Shown here one piece after another: positions 24,591-35,918 of a stretch of DNA of 64,000 nt; positions within the stretch are counted from its first letter, which is position 1; each line of letters opens with the position of its first letter. A model generated the notes under the pieces. The model did not search any database. It was not told the DNA's origin and was given only the letters and a program-made list of their open reading frames with translations. The position numbers were made by a program, and so were the translations under genes. The DNA comes from Amyelois transitella. Its lineage: Eukaryota > Arthropoda > Insecta > Lepidoptera > Pyralidae. The stretch is taken from NCBI RefSeq assembly GCF_032362555.1, contig NC_083523.1, forward strand, positions 7,043,501 through 7,107,500, given 5' to 3'.

Positions 24591-25985
24591 TAGGGGTGTA
24601 ATATATTACATTCTTTATAGTACAAAAGATAATAAATAGACTAATAAATTAGTACACAAAAATTCATAAAAGCATAAGATCCTTTTTTTAAAACAGACAA
24701 AAAATCTAAGTATGTCACAGCTGAACGGATTAACAAGCAGGTTTATGACCACAAAAACTAAGGGTCAAAGTCGATTTGAAAGTGTCATGCGGTACAGAGG
24801 TCACGATCTGTTTGACCGCATTTATGTGAATTTGGCCATTTTTTGCAATATTTTTCTTTTATAACTCGTGTCTAGTGACCTGGTAAAATTTGTCTGATAA
24901 CATTTAATTTTTAATTAGGGAAAAAAGCACATAAGATAATCATTATAATTGCAATTTCATTCGTAAAAGATATATAATATTTAATTAATTTAATTATAAT
25001 TATTAAACTAACTTGGAACAAAAATTCTTAACTAAATTCTAACTGTATGGATTTTTGTATTATACTCGTTAACTAACTTTTATAGTTAAGAAAGAAGAAT
25101 AAGAAATAATAAATTCATAACATTATTCAACCTATGAAGTGTACCAAACTTGTTTCTTGTAATTATGTGTTGTAAAGCACATAAAACTACATCCACTTTT
25201 CCAGCAGTCGAGTAGTAAGACCTCTGTATATTTCCATAGCCTCATAAATGCATTATGAAAGGTTCGGCGCATTAACTGTCATTTCAATAGGAGCGTGCGT
25301 ATGCGCATGCACTTATTTCGTAAAACTTGCAACAGAGGCGACATGAGATCATGTTTACAACGTTTTTCCTACGTAAGAGTACTAAAACTAAAGAGAATAA
25401 TTAAAACAACTCATTTTTTTTAATTAATCCTAAATTAATTTCTCTGTAAAATTAACAAAATTTTAATTTTGTTAATTTATAGCGAAAAGATTGGTTTCGT
25501 TTACACTCTATTTGTACTAAAATATTGTAAAAGCAGACTTGACTGACTCAATCGTGATTATACGCAGGCAGAATAGATAATATAAAAAATTAAGAAATAT
25601 AAACAAAATATTTGCGAACAAGTATGTGAATCCTGAAAATATAAAAATCCAATTCGGTGTCACAGTCTAATCAAAACAACAGCTAGTAGCCCCGCGCCAA
25701 CCAGTTCACCAAAAGTGTGTCACAGCTCGTAACCATACTGTAACACTTTCGCACTTCCTGGCTCCCCGTCTTTTGTCTCGCTCTCACTCGTACGATCACA
25801 CGTTTACGTAACAAGGCAGTAAGATATCGGCGATCGAACTCTTCCTGATAGGTCAATAGAAAGTCTATACTATCAATATTGTCACTCGAGATAAATTTAT
25901 TAGGTTATTTAAATATGTGATGTGACATCGAAATGTTGGTTATGTGATGAGGCCGTAAATCGACAAACTTTCATGAAGTGTTATT
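24591..25985. other. Non-coding interval with a small palindrome
   Basis: A 14-bp inverted repeat (AAATTAACAAAATT, loop TT) lies at 25,449-25,478. A GC-richer stretch at 25,680-25,850 (GTAGCCCCGCGCCAACC onward) has no exon-like frame. It may be regulatory, but the sequence does not show it. Confidence 0.35.
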
Positions 25986-26087
25986 AATGTGGATGAAGCG
26001 GAAGAAGTATGTAGGGATAGTAGCAAGTGGAAAGATGTAATCTCTGCCTACTCCACCGAGAAATAGGTGTAATTTTATGTGTGTATT
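25986..26087 (+). repeat. Element B 3' end
   Basis: AATGTGGATGAAGCGGAAGA, GCAAGTGGAAAGATGTAATC and CTCTGCCTACTCC lead to a TTTTATGTGTGTATT tail. Confidence 0.55.
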
Positions 26088-26660
26088 TACACTATCTTAA
26101 AATGTTCCTTTACTCACTGTTTTGTAAAACACGGATTTTTTGTTTATCCGTTTTTAAGCCGCTATATATGTAGTACGTTCAATATTACAAACATACCTAA
26201 TTTAAAGGTAAACTCTGCGTTCGTAAATTAAGTTATCCATATTTCGCTTTGTACAAAATTCCAAAGATTTATTTAAATAAATTGTTTCAAAATTTAACAA
26301 AATCATTAATCAAAAAGTTCCGGCTAACATATCAATCAAACTTACACATTACAAATAACAAATCGATCATGGACCCCTAATCTCGATCACCAGTTAACCC
26401 ACTACAGTTTCTGAAGGGCGTCTACCCACGTTTCGGGTTTTTTCCTCTGTCTGACTCAGAACAGGTCAGTAAGTGAAAGGGTGTTGTGCAAATCGCAAAT
26501 CCCCCCCACCCCTCCTTAACATAACCTCAAAGTATTACGTGTATTTATCGCAAAAGGTCAGAATGTCAACGAACCTATCTATAAAATTGTCATAATTTTT
26601 GCTGAAATGAATTAAATTTATTTTCAAGAATAGACTACAAGGTCGTTCGTAGTCTAATGT

Positions 26661-26842
26661 GCCGTGTGTGGTATTTAGAAAAGGACTACTTCACATCTTA
26701 CATGTTGTTAAAGGCGACTAAAGGAATAGCTGATAAACTGGAGATTCTTCTTTAGGCGATAGGCTAGCAACCTGTCAATATATCTCAATTCCATCGTAAA
26801 GCTACAAAGCTGCATGTGGCCTTTCAGTCTTTTCTAGCCCGC
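26661..26842 (+). repeat. Element A copy, 3' truncated
   Basis: Head GCCGTGTGTGGTATTTAG, then TTAGGCGATAGGCTAGCAAC and GGCCTTTCAGTC. It stops inside the hairpin region and faces the inverted fragment at 26,860. Confidence 0.65.
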
Positions 26843-26859
26843 GACTGGAGTCGTGACTA

Positions 26860-26954
26860 TCCCAAGTATAAAATCATATCCCTTAGTCGCATTTTACGAC
26901 ATCCATGGAAAATATATACAGTGGTTCTATTATAGGTGGCGGAAACCACACGGC
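26860..26954 (-). repeat. Element A 5' fragment
   Basis: ATCCCTTAGTCGCATTTTAC through GGAAACCACACGGC. It is opposite in orientation to the fragment just upstream. Confidence 0.6.
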
Positions 26955-27590
26955 ATAGTTCAAACAAATACAATTAAACTAAAGCAGCGTACGGCCCCGC
27001 CCAATTCGAACTAGTTCACTTTTACCGTCCTTGTTGACCGCTCACCAAAATACATCGCCTGAACATCCGGGGTTGCAAAACGCTTTATGCAATGCAATTA
27101 GTGTTGAACATAGACTACTCAAGTATTGTAGATATACAATGTTTGTTTATGGTGCTAAGCTCAAAAAAAAAGCGTCTCTGCCTAAAATTATACAGGTTAA
27201 AATCCTACTGAGGTCATGAGAAAATGACTCTTTTTTTTTTGAGATACTCTTAAGGTGAGTTTAAAATATCGTGAAGAAAACTGTATATTCAGGCATCTAT
27301 ATTACCATCACTAAGTCACTTCGTGTGAAAACCTGACAAATCCAAGATCGTGGTTATAGACCAAACCTAGTTCCTATCTTAGGGTTAAGGTCTGAAAGGT
27401 GATTTAGTGCTTAGAAAGTTTGTAGCTTGTAGTTTTTTGACAAATATATTACATAAATATAACTTAAATTTGATTTATTGAAATGTTAAATGACGTGAAA
27501 AAGTGCTTGCGAGAAAGTAGTAGTATTTTTTTAATATAATATTAATTTTAATTTCGGTAGCAACTTGAACTAGCGCCAATAGGATTCTGA

Positions 27591-27598
27591 TGACGTCA
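27591..27598. promoter_or_regulatory. Single CRE palindrome
   Basis: A perfect TGACGTCA beside a GCCAAT motif about 18 bp upstream. A single 8-mer may be chance. Confidence 0.2.
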
Positions 27599-27869
27599 TA
27601 TAGAGGGCACACTTATAATATATGTGTTGGTGGACATCTAGCCTTAACTGCAATTTTACGACAAAATTTTATAGCAAATACAGGCTATAGGTGTCAAACA
27701 GCTTATATATCTTGCTTACAAAATAAGCTATAACTTCATACATCTTATGACCACTAACTGTCTTCTCACGAAACGCATTTAGCTTGAAAATATTAAAGCT
27801 TATTGTTAGATATCTACCACATAATACAGTTATAAAACTGGAGTGTTTGAGGCCTAGATTATTCTAAGT

Positions 27870-28086
27870 AATATTATGAGTTTATTTGTTTGTTTGTTAC
27901 CTCTTAAGAGGTTATCTAATGAATTAATCTTCTTGAAAAATCACGTATCATATAATTAGAAGTCTGGAGACGAGGACGTACCTTTCATCTAGGTAAATAT
28001 TATACTTTTTGTGTAGGTGGCGCTAAATTCGTCGCTTTTTTTTTAGATGGCGTTAAATTTACGCGGGCGAAGCTATTGATATCTAG
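27870..28086 (+). repeat. CTAG-type repeat with CTAG terminus
   Basis: TAATATTATGAGTTTATTTG opens the copy. TGAATTAATCTTCTTGAAAA and TTACGCGGGCGAAGC precede the terminal ATATCTAGTT. It pairs with the 23,929 copy. Confidence 0.6.
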
Positions 28087-29809
28087 TTATATACAGACCG
28101 AGGTCTCTGAAGAATTTAAATTTGGTAACTTTAAAATTAATTTAAAATTAGGTAATTTTTAATACTGAACTGATTTTGTAAATTGACTTCGTTGATGAAA
28201 ACTATGCAGTGTAATTTGTTCCGCCGTTTCTATATTTGCGTTAAAACTGTAAAACTTTTATTTTTTGTTTGTAATATCTTTATTGCAAATCTTATTATTT
28301 ATCTTGATTTATATTTATCTTTATTGTAAGTATTGTTTTACCTCATTAAGTGATACCTAATCCTATTTTGAAAATAAATATTAACATATTGTGTAGTTTT
28401 TCCTCAAATATGTGCAAAATAGTAAAGGATGTGTTAAAACGGTCCGTAATTGGCTGTTACCCAAGACAATTAACACTACAACAGTTTCGAAAGCCTTCTT
28501 AGTAAACTATCATTCATTATATTGAAAATGATATTTTCCTGTTATTACGTATATAATACGAGATATTTTTCATAATTAAGCAATTATCATTAAATTACTG
28601 GTAATTTTTATAAATATTTTTTAATTATTTTACATATTTTCTCAATAAAACTGTTAAAAAATACTTAGTATAAATACTTTTTCTTAAATGACACAAAGTA
28701 ACAAGTGTCAATTAACTCATTATTATTCTTCTTTTGTTCAAGAACAAATTCCTTGTAAATCATTTGACAAATGACTTTAAGACTTCCTTAGGTATTTGCA
28801 ATAGAACCTAGCGTTGATTTACCTTGTAACCTGAAACCTAGGACTTACACCACGAGTGAATTTGCTATTTGGATCATTTTAGACTCCATAAAGTTAAAAT
28901 GCCGTATTAAGTACAGATTAAGTAAGAAGGTAACATATAAGGAGAAAAATATCTAAAAATGCTTATTACATTTGCACTATACACTTTGTCCATAAAACGC
29001 GTCATAATCACAGACGTATACAGCAGTGTACATACAATTACACTGATTGAGCTACAGCCTGTGTTTCTGCGCTGTCGCCTACTGTAATTGTAGTTCGCAG
29101 TGTAACATTACACTGGAATGTCACTAGTAGTCAGTTGGAAAGTGAATCAAAAAGTAAATTAAATTATCATCAATCCTTATTTATATCCTTTTTTAATATC
29201 AGATTCAGATCAGATCAGAAGAGATCAGAGAAAAATAGTGAATTTTTTTTAAATGATTTGTGAATCACAAAAACCAATGAGAGCCAGCCATTTTATTTAA
29301 AGGTTTATTTCAGCTTTTTACTTGTAGGTTCATACCTACTTAGATTAGGTACGTCTGTTCTCATGTTAATTAAATTGCTATTAAATTAAAATATTAAAAA
29401 TCTTCACTACAAGGAAACAAAAGTTCAATTAAACATACTTATATTACGCGATGACAATAATTTTGCGCGTAACAAATAATTTTACAAAATGACTGGCGAT
29501 TCTAAACAATCGCTCTTCCTTGGTGTTACGGCGTTATAACGCACACGGAACATAAACAATGGAATTCTCATAATTATCAAATAACAAAATTACAGAGATC
29601 ACATCAAAATTATAAAATAAATACTACGTTCTTTGGGATAATTGGAGATTCGTCAGGTCGATGTTAAGTTATTAATTACAAAAATTATTTTTGTTACAAA
29701 ATGTCATTGGTACTTAAGTTGTTGTTTCCAAAGAGATAAGCAAAGATGTCGCTACTTCTTATGCCTTTACAATTTCCCTCACATGTTGCAATCAGTTTAT
29801 TTTTCCATA
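28087..29809. other. Non-coding AT-rich interval
   Basis: A GATCAGAT-rich run at 29,203-29,232 is a minor simple repeat. No gene or mobile element is supported. Confidence 0.4.
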
Positions 29810-29950
29810 AATACATATATTATAGTTACGTCTATATCCCTTGCGCGGTAGACATAGTCTTGAAAACACAGAAAGACTACATTCAGCTGTATGGCTAAAT
29901 GATGGAATTGAGATTCAAGTAGTGACAGGATGCTAGCCCATCGCCTACAA
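29810..29950 (-). repeat. Element A fragment
   Basis: CTATATCCCTTGCGCGGTAG through TGATGGAATTGAGATTCAAG to CATCGCCTACAA. Confidence 0.6.
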
Positions 29951-30381
29951 TATATCTTTTTTCAGATTTATAATAAATTAGTTTAATGGAAAAACGTGCA
30001 CTATTAATGGAGCCAATCAAGGTTAAGTTCCCGTAAGCTTGCGAAGATCAGGCAGAAATCATTTCATGAATAAACCCTGAAGATATAAAGGATCTGGCAC
30101 TAACAGTCAGACTATAATGATTTAAAGTAACTTTATCAAAATCAACTCTACACTAATTCATAAAATAATTACAAAATAATTCTTCACAAATTAACGAATA
30201 AATCAGTGATAATAGTATACATTACCGGTAATCATCACGATGTATTGTCCAACAGCTTGCGTAATCGTGGGGCCATGACCACGCCTCGTCTTTGTCAAAC
30301 ACGCGTAATTGACCAACGTGTTAAATGCTTCTGTTTTACTGCCAAATATTTTTTTTCTGAGACACAACAATGTTTCCCGCA

Positions 30382-30507
30382 GTGCCGTGATTCCCAGCAC
30401 ATTAGAATAGATAAAAGGCGACTGAGTGTAAGGCTTTTTCAACTTGGATTCTTTTTTTGGGCAATGGGCTAGCAAACTGTCACTGTTATTCTATCATTGA
30501 GCCATAT
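30382..30507 (+). repeat. Element A copy, 3' truncated
   Basis: GTGCCGTGATTCCCAGCAC, AAAAGGCGACTGAGTGTAAG and GGGCTAGCAAACTGTCACTG are in element A order. Confidence 0.55.
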
Positions 30508-30523
30508 ATTAACTATATACTAA

Positions 30524-30769
30524 ATACATACATACATATAATCACGTCTTTATCCCTTGGGTAGACAAGGCCACCTTCAGCTGTTTGAAGGCTACGTTCA
30601 GCTGTTTGGCTTAATGATAGAATTGAGATTCAAATAGTGACAAGTTGCTAGCACATTGCCTAGAAGAAAAATCCCAAATTTATAAGCATATCCCTTGATC
30701 GCCTTTTACGACATCTACGAGAACCAGATGGAGTGTTCCTTTTCTATTGATGCCTGGAACCACAAGGCA
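30524..30769 (-). mobile_element. Element A, near full length
   Basis: ACATACATACATATAATCAC to GGAACCACAAGGC. It has a small internal duplication of the CACGTTCAGCTGTTT block. Confidence 0.7.
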
Positions 30770-31065
30770 TATATATAGTTAAAATATAACGGATATAGTT
30801 AATCATACTTATTGGTCATACGCATTTGGTCCCATAATCATTTGCTATTACGTCAATTCGGTATCATTAAAGTTTAAGTACGTCAACTTACAGTGGTCTA
30901 ACTTAATGCTAGAGGATTTTCGCATCGGTTGCTCAACGATAACTTTATCCTTTGGATAATTGCACGAAAGTGGAACAATGTGGTAACTATTGGTTGGAAG
31001 TTTAATACATTTTGATAGCATCGCATCAGGTAAATAATTAAATATCTATCTAGATACATAATATA

Positions 31066-31230
31066 CTACTATATGCGCGGGAGTCCGCTTCCCTGAGAAA
31101 TTTCAGTGAACGTGTTAATTTCGAAGGTTTTTCCTATCTCTTTGCCAAATATCATCATAATGGGTCGTGTAGTTTTGAGTTACAAATGAAAGTACACATT
31201 TTTATATTATATTAATATAATCTGGGCCGG
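31066..31230 (-). repeat. Degenerate interspersed repeat
   Basis: GCGCGGGAGTCCGCTTCCCT is followed by conserved-looking text through ATCATAATGGGTCGTGTAGT and an ATTATATTAATATAATC end. It resembles reverse-oriented TAATATTA...GCGGG repeats. Family membership is uncertain. Confidence 0.35.
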
Positions 31231-31310
31231 ACTTAATTTATCTGGTTTTTGGCATTTGTTTCCTCAATCTTCCCCATCATAGTAATAATACTACTAATAA
31301 GCCTACTGTA

Positions 31311-31410
31311 CTAAGCCAAACAGTTGAGCGTGGCCTATCAGTCTTTTTAAGACTGGTGGCTCTGTCTACCCCGCTAGGTATATAGACGTGAATATATGTA
31401 TGTATGTATG
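31311..31410 (+). repeat. Element A, 5'-truncated copy
   Basis: AAGCCAAACAGTTGAGCGTG to the stem and a TATGTATGTATG tail. Only the last 100 bp are present. Confidence 0.65.
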
Positions 31411-31743
31411 TCAATATTTACTAGTTCATTGGTTTGGTTGGAAAGAATAGCAAATAGAAAAATAAACTGTATGGAATGTAATATCACGTAAAGCAGTTAC
31501 ACAAACTTTACACGTTACAAAAAAATATATCTTGATGGTGTGTAAATCAAGGTTACACAGACGGAAGCCATGTCTAATCATGACTATATCTTACACCTAC
31601 CACTAATTATCATAAAGATTACTAGAGTAATTAAATCAAATTTTTGAAGTGCACTGATCCGCGCACGCGCACTGGAGCGCAATGAAGGACGTTGCGTGGA
31701 ATTTTACTGAACTATGTAACTTATTTGTTTCAATTTCTTATAT

Positions 31744-31851
31744 ACAAACATAAAATGACGTCTCTTTTCCGGAGGGGTAAGCAGAGACTACATATTTACA
31801 CTCGCCACCGATCCCTCCATACTTCTTTCGTTTCATCCAAATTGCAAATTC
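31744..31851 (-). repeat. Element B 3' end
   Basis: ACAAACATAAAATGACGTCT, TTTTCCGGAGGGGTAAGCAG and TTCTTTCGTTTCATCC on the plus strand. Confidence 0.6.
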
Positions 31852-31872
31852 TTTACTTAAAATAATTATTCT

Positions 31873-32052
31873 ACATACATACATATAGTCAGGTCTATAT
31901 CCCTCGCGGGGTAGACAGAGCCAACAATCTTGAAAAGACTGATAGGCCACTTTCGGCTGTTTGGCTGAATGATAGAATTGGGATTCAAATAATGTCAGGT
32001 TGCTAGCCCATCGCCTGACGTAATAATCCCTAGTTTAAAAGCCTATCCCTTT
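31873..32052 (-). repeat. Element A, 5'-truncated copy
   Basis: ACATACATACATATAGTC to AAAAGCCTATCCCTTT. The head is missing. Confidence 0.65.
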
Positions 32053-32540
32053 AATTATTGTACATTTTTAATTAACATTAACAGGTATAATATTTGGATC
32101 TGATATTAATCACATGTTTTATAATTTCAGTGATAAATAAATATGATTTCTTTACTCAGAATGTGTATTTTCTGTACACTCTACAATAACCTTATTTAAT
32201 GTAAAAATATTTAATTAAAAGTCGAACAACAAGAAAACAACTTTCAATTTTTTGGCAGAATTATATTATTACAAAGTCTCTTTAAGAAAGTGATGTTTTA
32301 TAATAACTATATTTTCTTTAAACATACTCAGACCATCAAAAATTTAAGACAGGCGTGGTCGGTAGGCGAACTCAAGAAATTTTTAAAGCCTTTCAGATTT
32401 TAATATCATATAAAAGTGACTTGAAAACCTTGAGACCATTCTTATTTGCGAAACCCGTGCAAGTGGCTACCAATTATGTAGTATGTATGTGTGAATGAAG
32501 TTTACATAGTATCCGAAGTAGGCACAACAAGTAGAACAAT

Positions 32541-32772
32541 ACATATATAAAATCATTTCTATATCCCTTGCAAAGTAGGCAGAGTCAACATCCATGAAAA
32601 TATACTGAAAGGCCACCTTTAGCTATGGTTTAGTGATGGAATTAAGATTCAAATAGTGGCAGGTTGCGAGCCCATCGCTTCCAAGAAGAATAACAAGTTT
32701 ATAAGACATTCCCTTTGTCGCTTTTTTAGGGAAGATATAAAGTCCTATTCTAAGAGCCGGAAATCACACGGC
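32541..32772 (-). repeat. Element A, near full length, diverged
   Basis: ACATATATAAAATCATTTC to GCCGGAAATCACACGGC, with many substitutions. Confidence 0.6.
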
Positions 32773-35700
32773 ACCTAATAAATAACCTGCTGTGCTCATT
32801 TTTACAAATCAACTTATAAATCTTTCAGTTCAATGTTTATAAGTATTGACACAGCGTTTCATATTATTTTTTCGTCAATAAATTACTCTGATATATAACA
32901 ATATTTTATTTATTGCTATAATTAGATTTCGATTAAATATTCGTGTCTCTCACTCTACTAAATGCTTTATATTGAAATCATGTGATTTATATCGATACTC
33001 ATCACACTCAGTGATACCCATTTGTTTACACGTGGTTCCATTAATCATGCGCAAGGGCTGATTAAATTGACGTATTATAAGACGGGACACAATACAAGAC
33101 AATTGAAGTAATTGCGATATTAAACCATTATTCCATAATCGTTGTACGTTGTACTAATATAGTTAAATGACAATCTTCTTTTGATTATTGCCAATTAAAG
33201 AGCACGCGATGTTGGCTCAAATAACATGTTTTTTCACTTTTTATTGACTGATATTTTCAATTTTTTTTTAAATTCATTATCTCGTCAGTTAAGGAAATGA
33301 CGAAGTGACTCCGGAAGTCTATCTAAGTCATATAAATATCACGATTTTGTCTCTTACGAGGTAGATATGTACTTAGATATAGTGCCACAGTCTCGAAAAA
33401 CTCAACGTCTTTTACAATATTCGCGTGTTTTAGTAGTATTTCTCTGCAGCAGGGCCCAGGGTCTCTAGAAATGTGTCATCAATCACTCCCATGAATGAAC
33501 TTATCAGACCATAAACTTTTGTTTAAAGTAACGTGCATCAACTAAGTTTCATAAATAATTATAGCCAATTTTTCGCAATCCAACGATCTTATTTCATCGA
33601 ACCTTATTATGATTTCAAAATATGAAACCATCGTCAAATTCATATTCTTCCATTCACGTTCCTTTTAATCATTATACGATTAATACATACCTACATACAA
33701 TGCATGTTACAAAATATTTCGAAAATGTTTGCAACCTAAAAATAAAAGAATTGCACGATTTAAAGGTTTCCTATGACCTTGCCAATCTGCGTTCATCTAA
33801 CTGTTTAGAAATTAAAAAAGAATGTGTAACTGCCTATTCTTTTTTTAACCTTATTACAAAACTACCTACCACAGGTACCTACTACTAAATATGTATTCCG
33901 CTTTTAAAATTTCCATTATGCCTAGGTGCTAGTAAAAAAATACTAGCTGTTCTCCTCGAAACTTCGAAAGATTAATAATGTAAAGATTGATAATGTAACG
34001 CGGGAAACCAGTACCTATGATGAAAAATATAGTTTTAAAAAGAACGAAAATAAGATTTTTCAGATTGACTTGAGTGGGTATAGGAAAAAAATTAAGAAAA
34101 GAAATATAATGTATGAAAAAATAGGATTGTTTAGTTAGCATCCCAAAACAATTCTGGAACTCTTTAGGCTAGTTTCATTTAAGGGATTTTCATTATATTT
34201 CTATAATATCAAATTTTGTCTGTTCTGTGGTAATGTCGAAACTTTCGACAAAACTTAAAATTTATTAACTTAATATTATTATCTCATTTTAAAACGACCT
34301 GTATTTACCTCTACCTGTATTTGAGAATATCATTATCACTAACCTGCTGATCTCAATAGAATGCAAATGCACATGTACCACAAACAATTAATTAATATAG
34401 CTTAAGCAACATGTTTCAAAACTAATATGTTGTTGCTACACTATGGAAAAACTCCAAGTGACCGCCTCTCACTTCTACATTATCGCCTGTTTATACTCAC
34501 TTAACTAACGACCCATCTCTAAGTGCATTTAAAAATATTAATTTTACATAAAACTTTTTTCTTCATGGCTGTGTGGCATTGTCGAAGACAAAAACAGACT
34601 AGATAAGTTTTAAGTGATACGCTTATTAAATTGTTCCATTAAAAATATAACAAAATTTGTTTTGTAATCATTATAATGTTGTTCTTACTCCATCCCTTTT
34701 TGTAGATAGAATAAAAAGTAACAAGCGTAGCAGTAAGAGTAATATTAAAAAAAAATAAAATATTAAATACTCGGACGACCCCGCATAAAAAGTGACATAT
34801 TGAAGATGATTACTATCATTAGCCTATATGACTTTTGCAATGTTATAATTATATAAGCAAGACTGTTATATCAAACTAGACTCACGAGTCGAGTACATAA
34901 CGAACAAACCATTTAGAACTACCTTTGATCCCATTTCGCCTTTTGTCCTTAAATAAAATTAAAGTTTACGAAAGTACAGCAATAATTGCCTACGTGTTGG
35001 GTCAAATGTTGGACCCAAATGTTGGTCTGACGGTATTAGACAATTGGAGCCAGTAACCTCTAAAGGTCGGGTTGTCCCTCCAAAGTCACCTCGCGCTTGT
35101 TGCCCAACGCACAGACGTGACAAACATATGTATTATATGTCTTGTATAATTTTATATACATAGGCCGTCCTGTTTTCTCTTATACCTTATGTTGTTAAGT
35201 TTTCTTACGATTTTCTTGAATGAGAAATCCCGTTATCTCCAATTTAAAAAAATCCTTTTGTGGATGTCTAGTAGACAATTAAGTATTATCTTTCTGCCAA
35301 ATTTCATCTACATTCAACGTTTTATAGTGAAAACTACTCAATATGGCACGAAATATAACTAGTTCCTACACAAAACACAAAAACATATAAACTCACATAT
35401 GTGACTTGACACATACATATGTATATACATACAAACAAACGTTGTGCGGTACGAACCAACTCAATTTTATGTTTATTATTATTTTATCAAGTTATATACT
35501 CTGCTCAATCATTAAAATATTTAATTTAATTTCATACAATATTTAAGTATTTTTAAAATTTGTAGGCATAATTTTATTTTGATCACATTATCGACACGTT
35601 CTCGAATCTGAATCAAACACTCTGGATTCAATCCCCGTTCAGATTTAGATGGAAAATGACCTTTTTTAATCATGTCTATTTATTTATGGTTTTATTTAAA

Positions 35701-35898
35701 AAAGAATTCTTAATATATGTATCTTACATATCTCATTAAACAGCTAACGAACAGTAATTTACTTTGGGGCTAGCTCAATCAATATAATTTTCAACTTCTA
35801 TTCTTTTATTTCGAGTTTAACTTACTATTTTATCTATTGAGCAGAGATATAACCCAAAACGTACATCTTACTAATTCACATCTCTCCATTTTTTATAG
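32773..35898. other. Non-coding interval upstream of the secreted-precursor gene
   Basis: No gene is supported. A frame at 33,622-33,888 (88 codons) has AT-driven composition. A weak B-box-like GGATTCAATCCCCG near 35,625 may be a SINE relic. The stretch ends in a good splice acceptor (TTTTTTATAG, 35,889-35,898), so the last part is probably intron. Confidence 0.4.
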
Positions 35899-35918
35899 GT
35901 GGCAACAAAATTACAACA

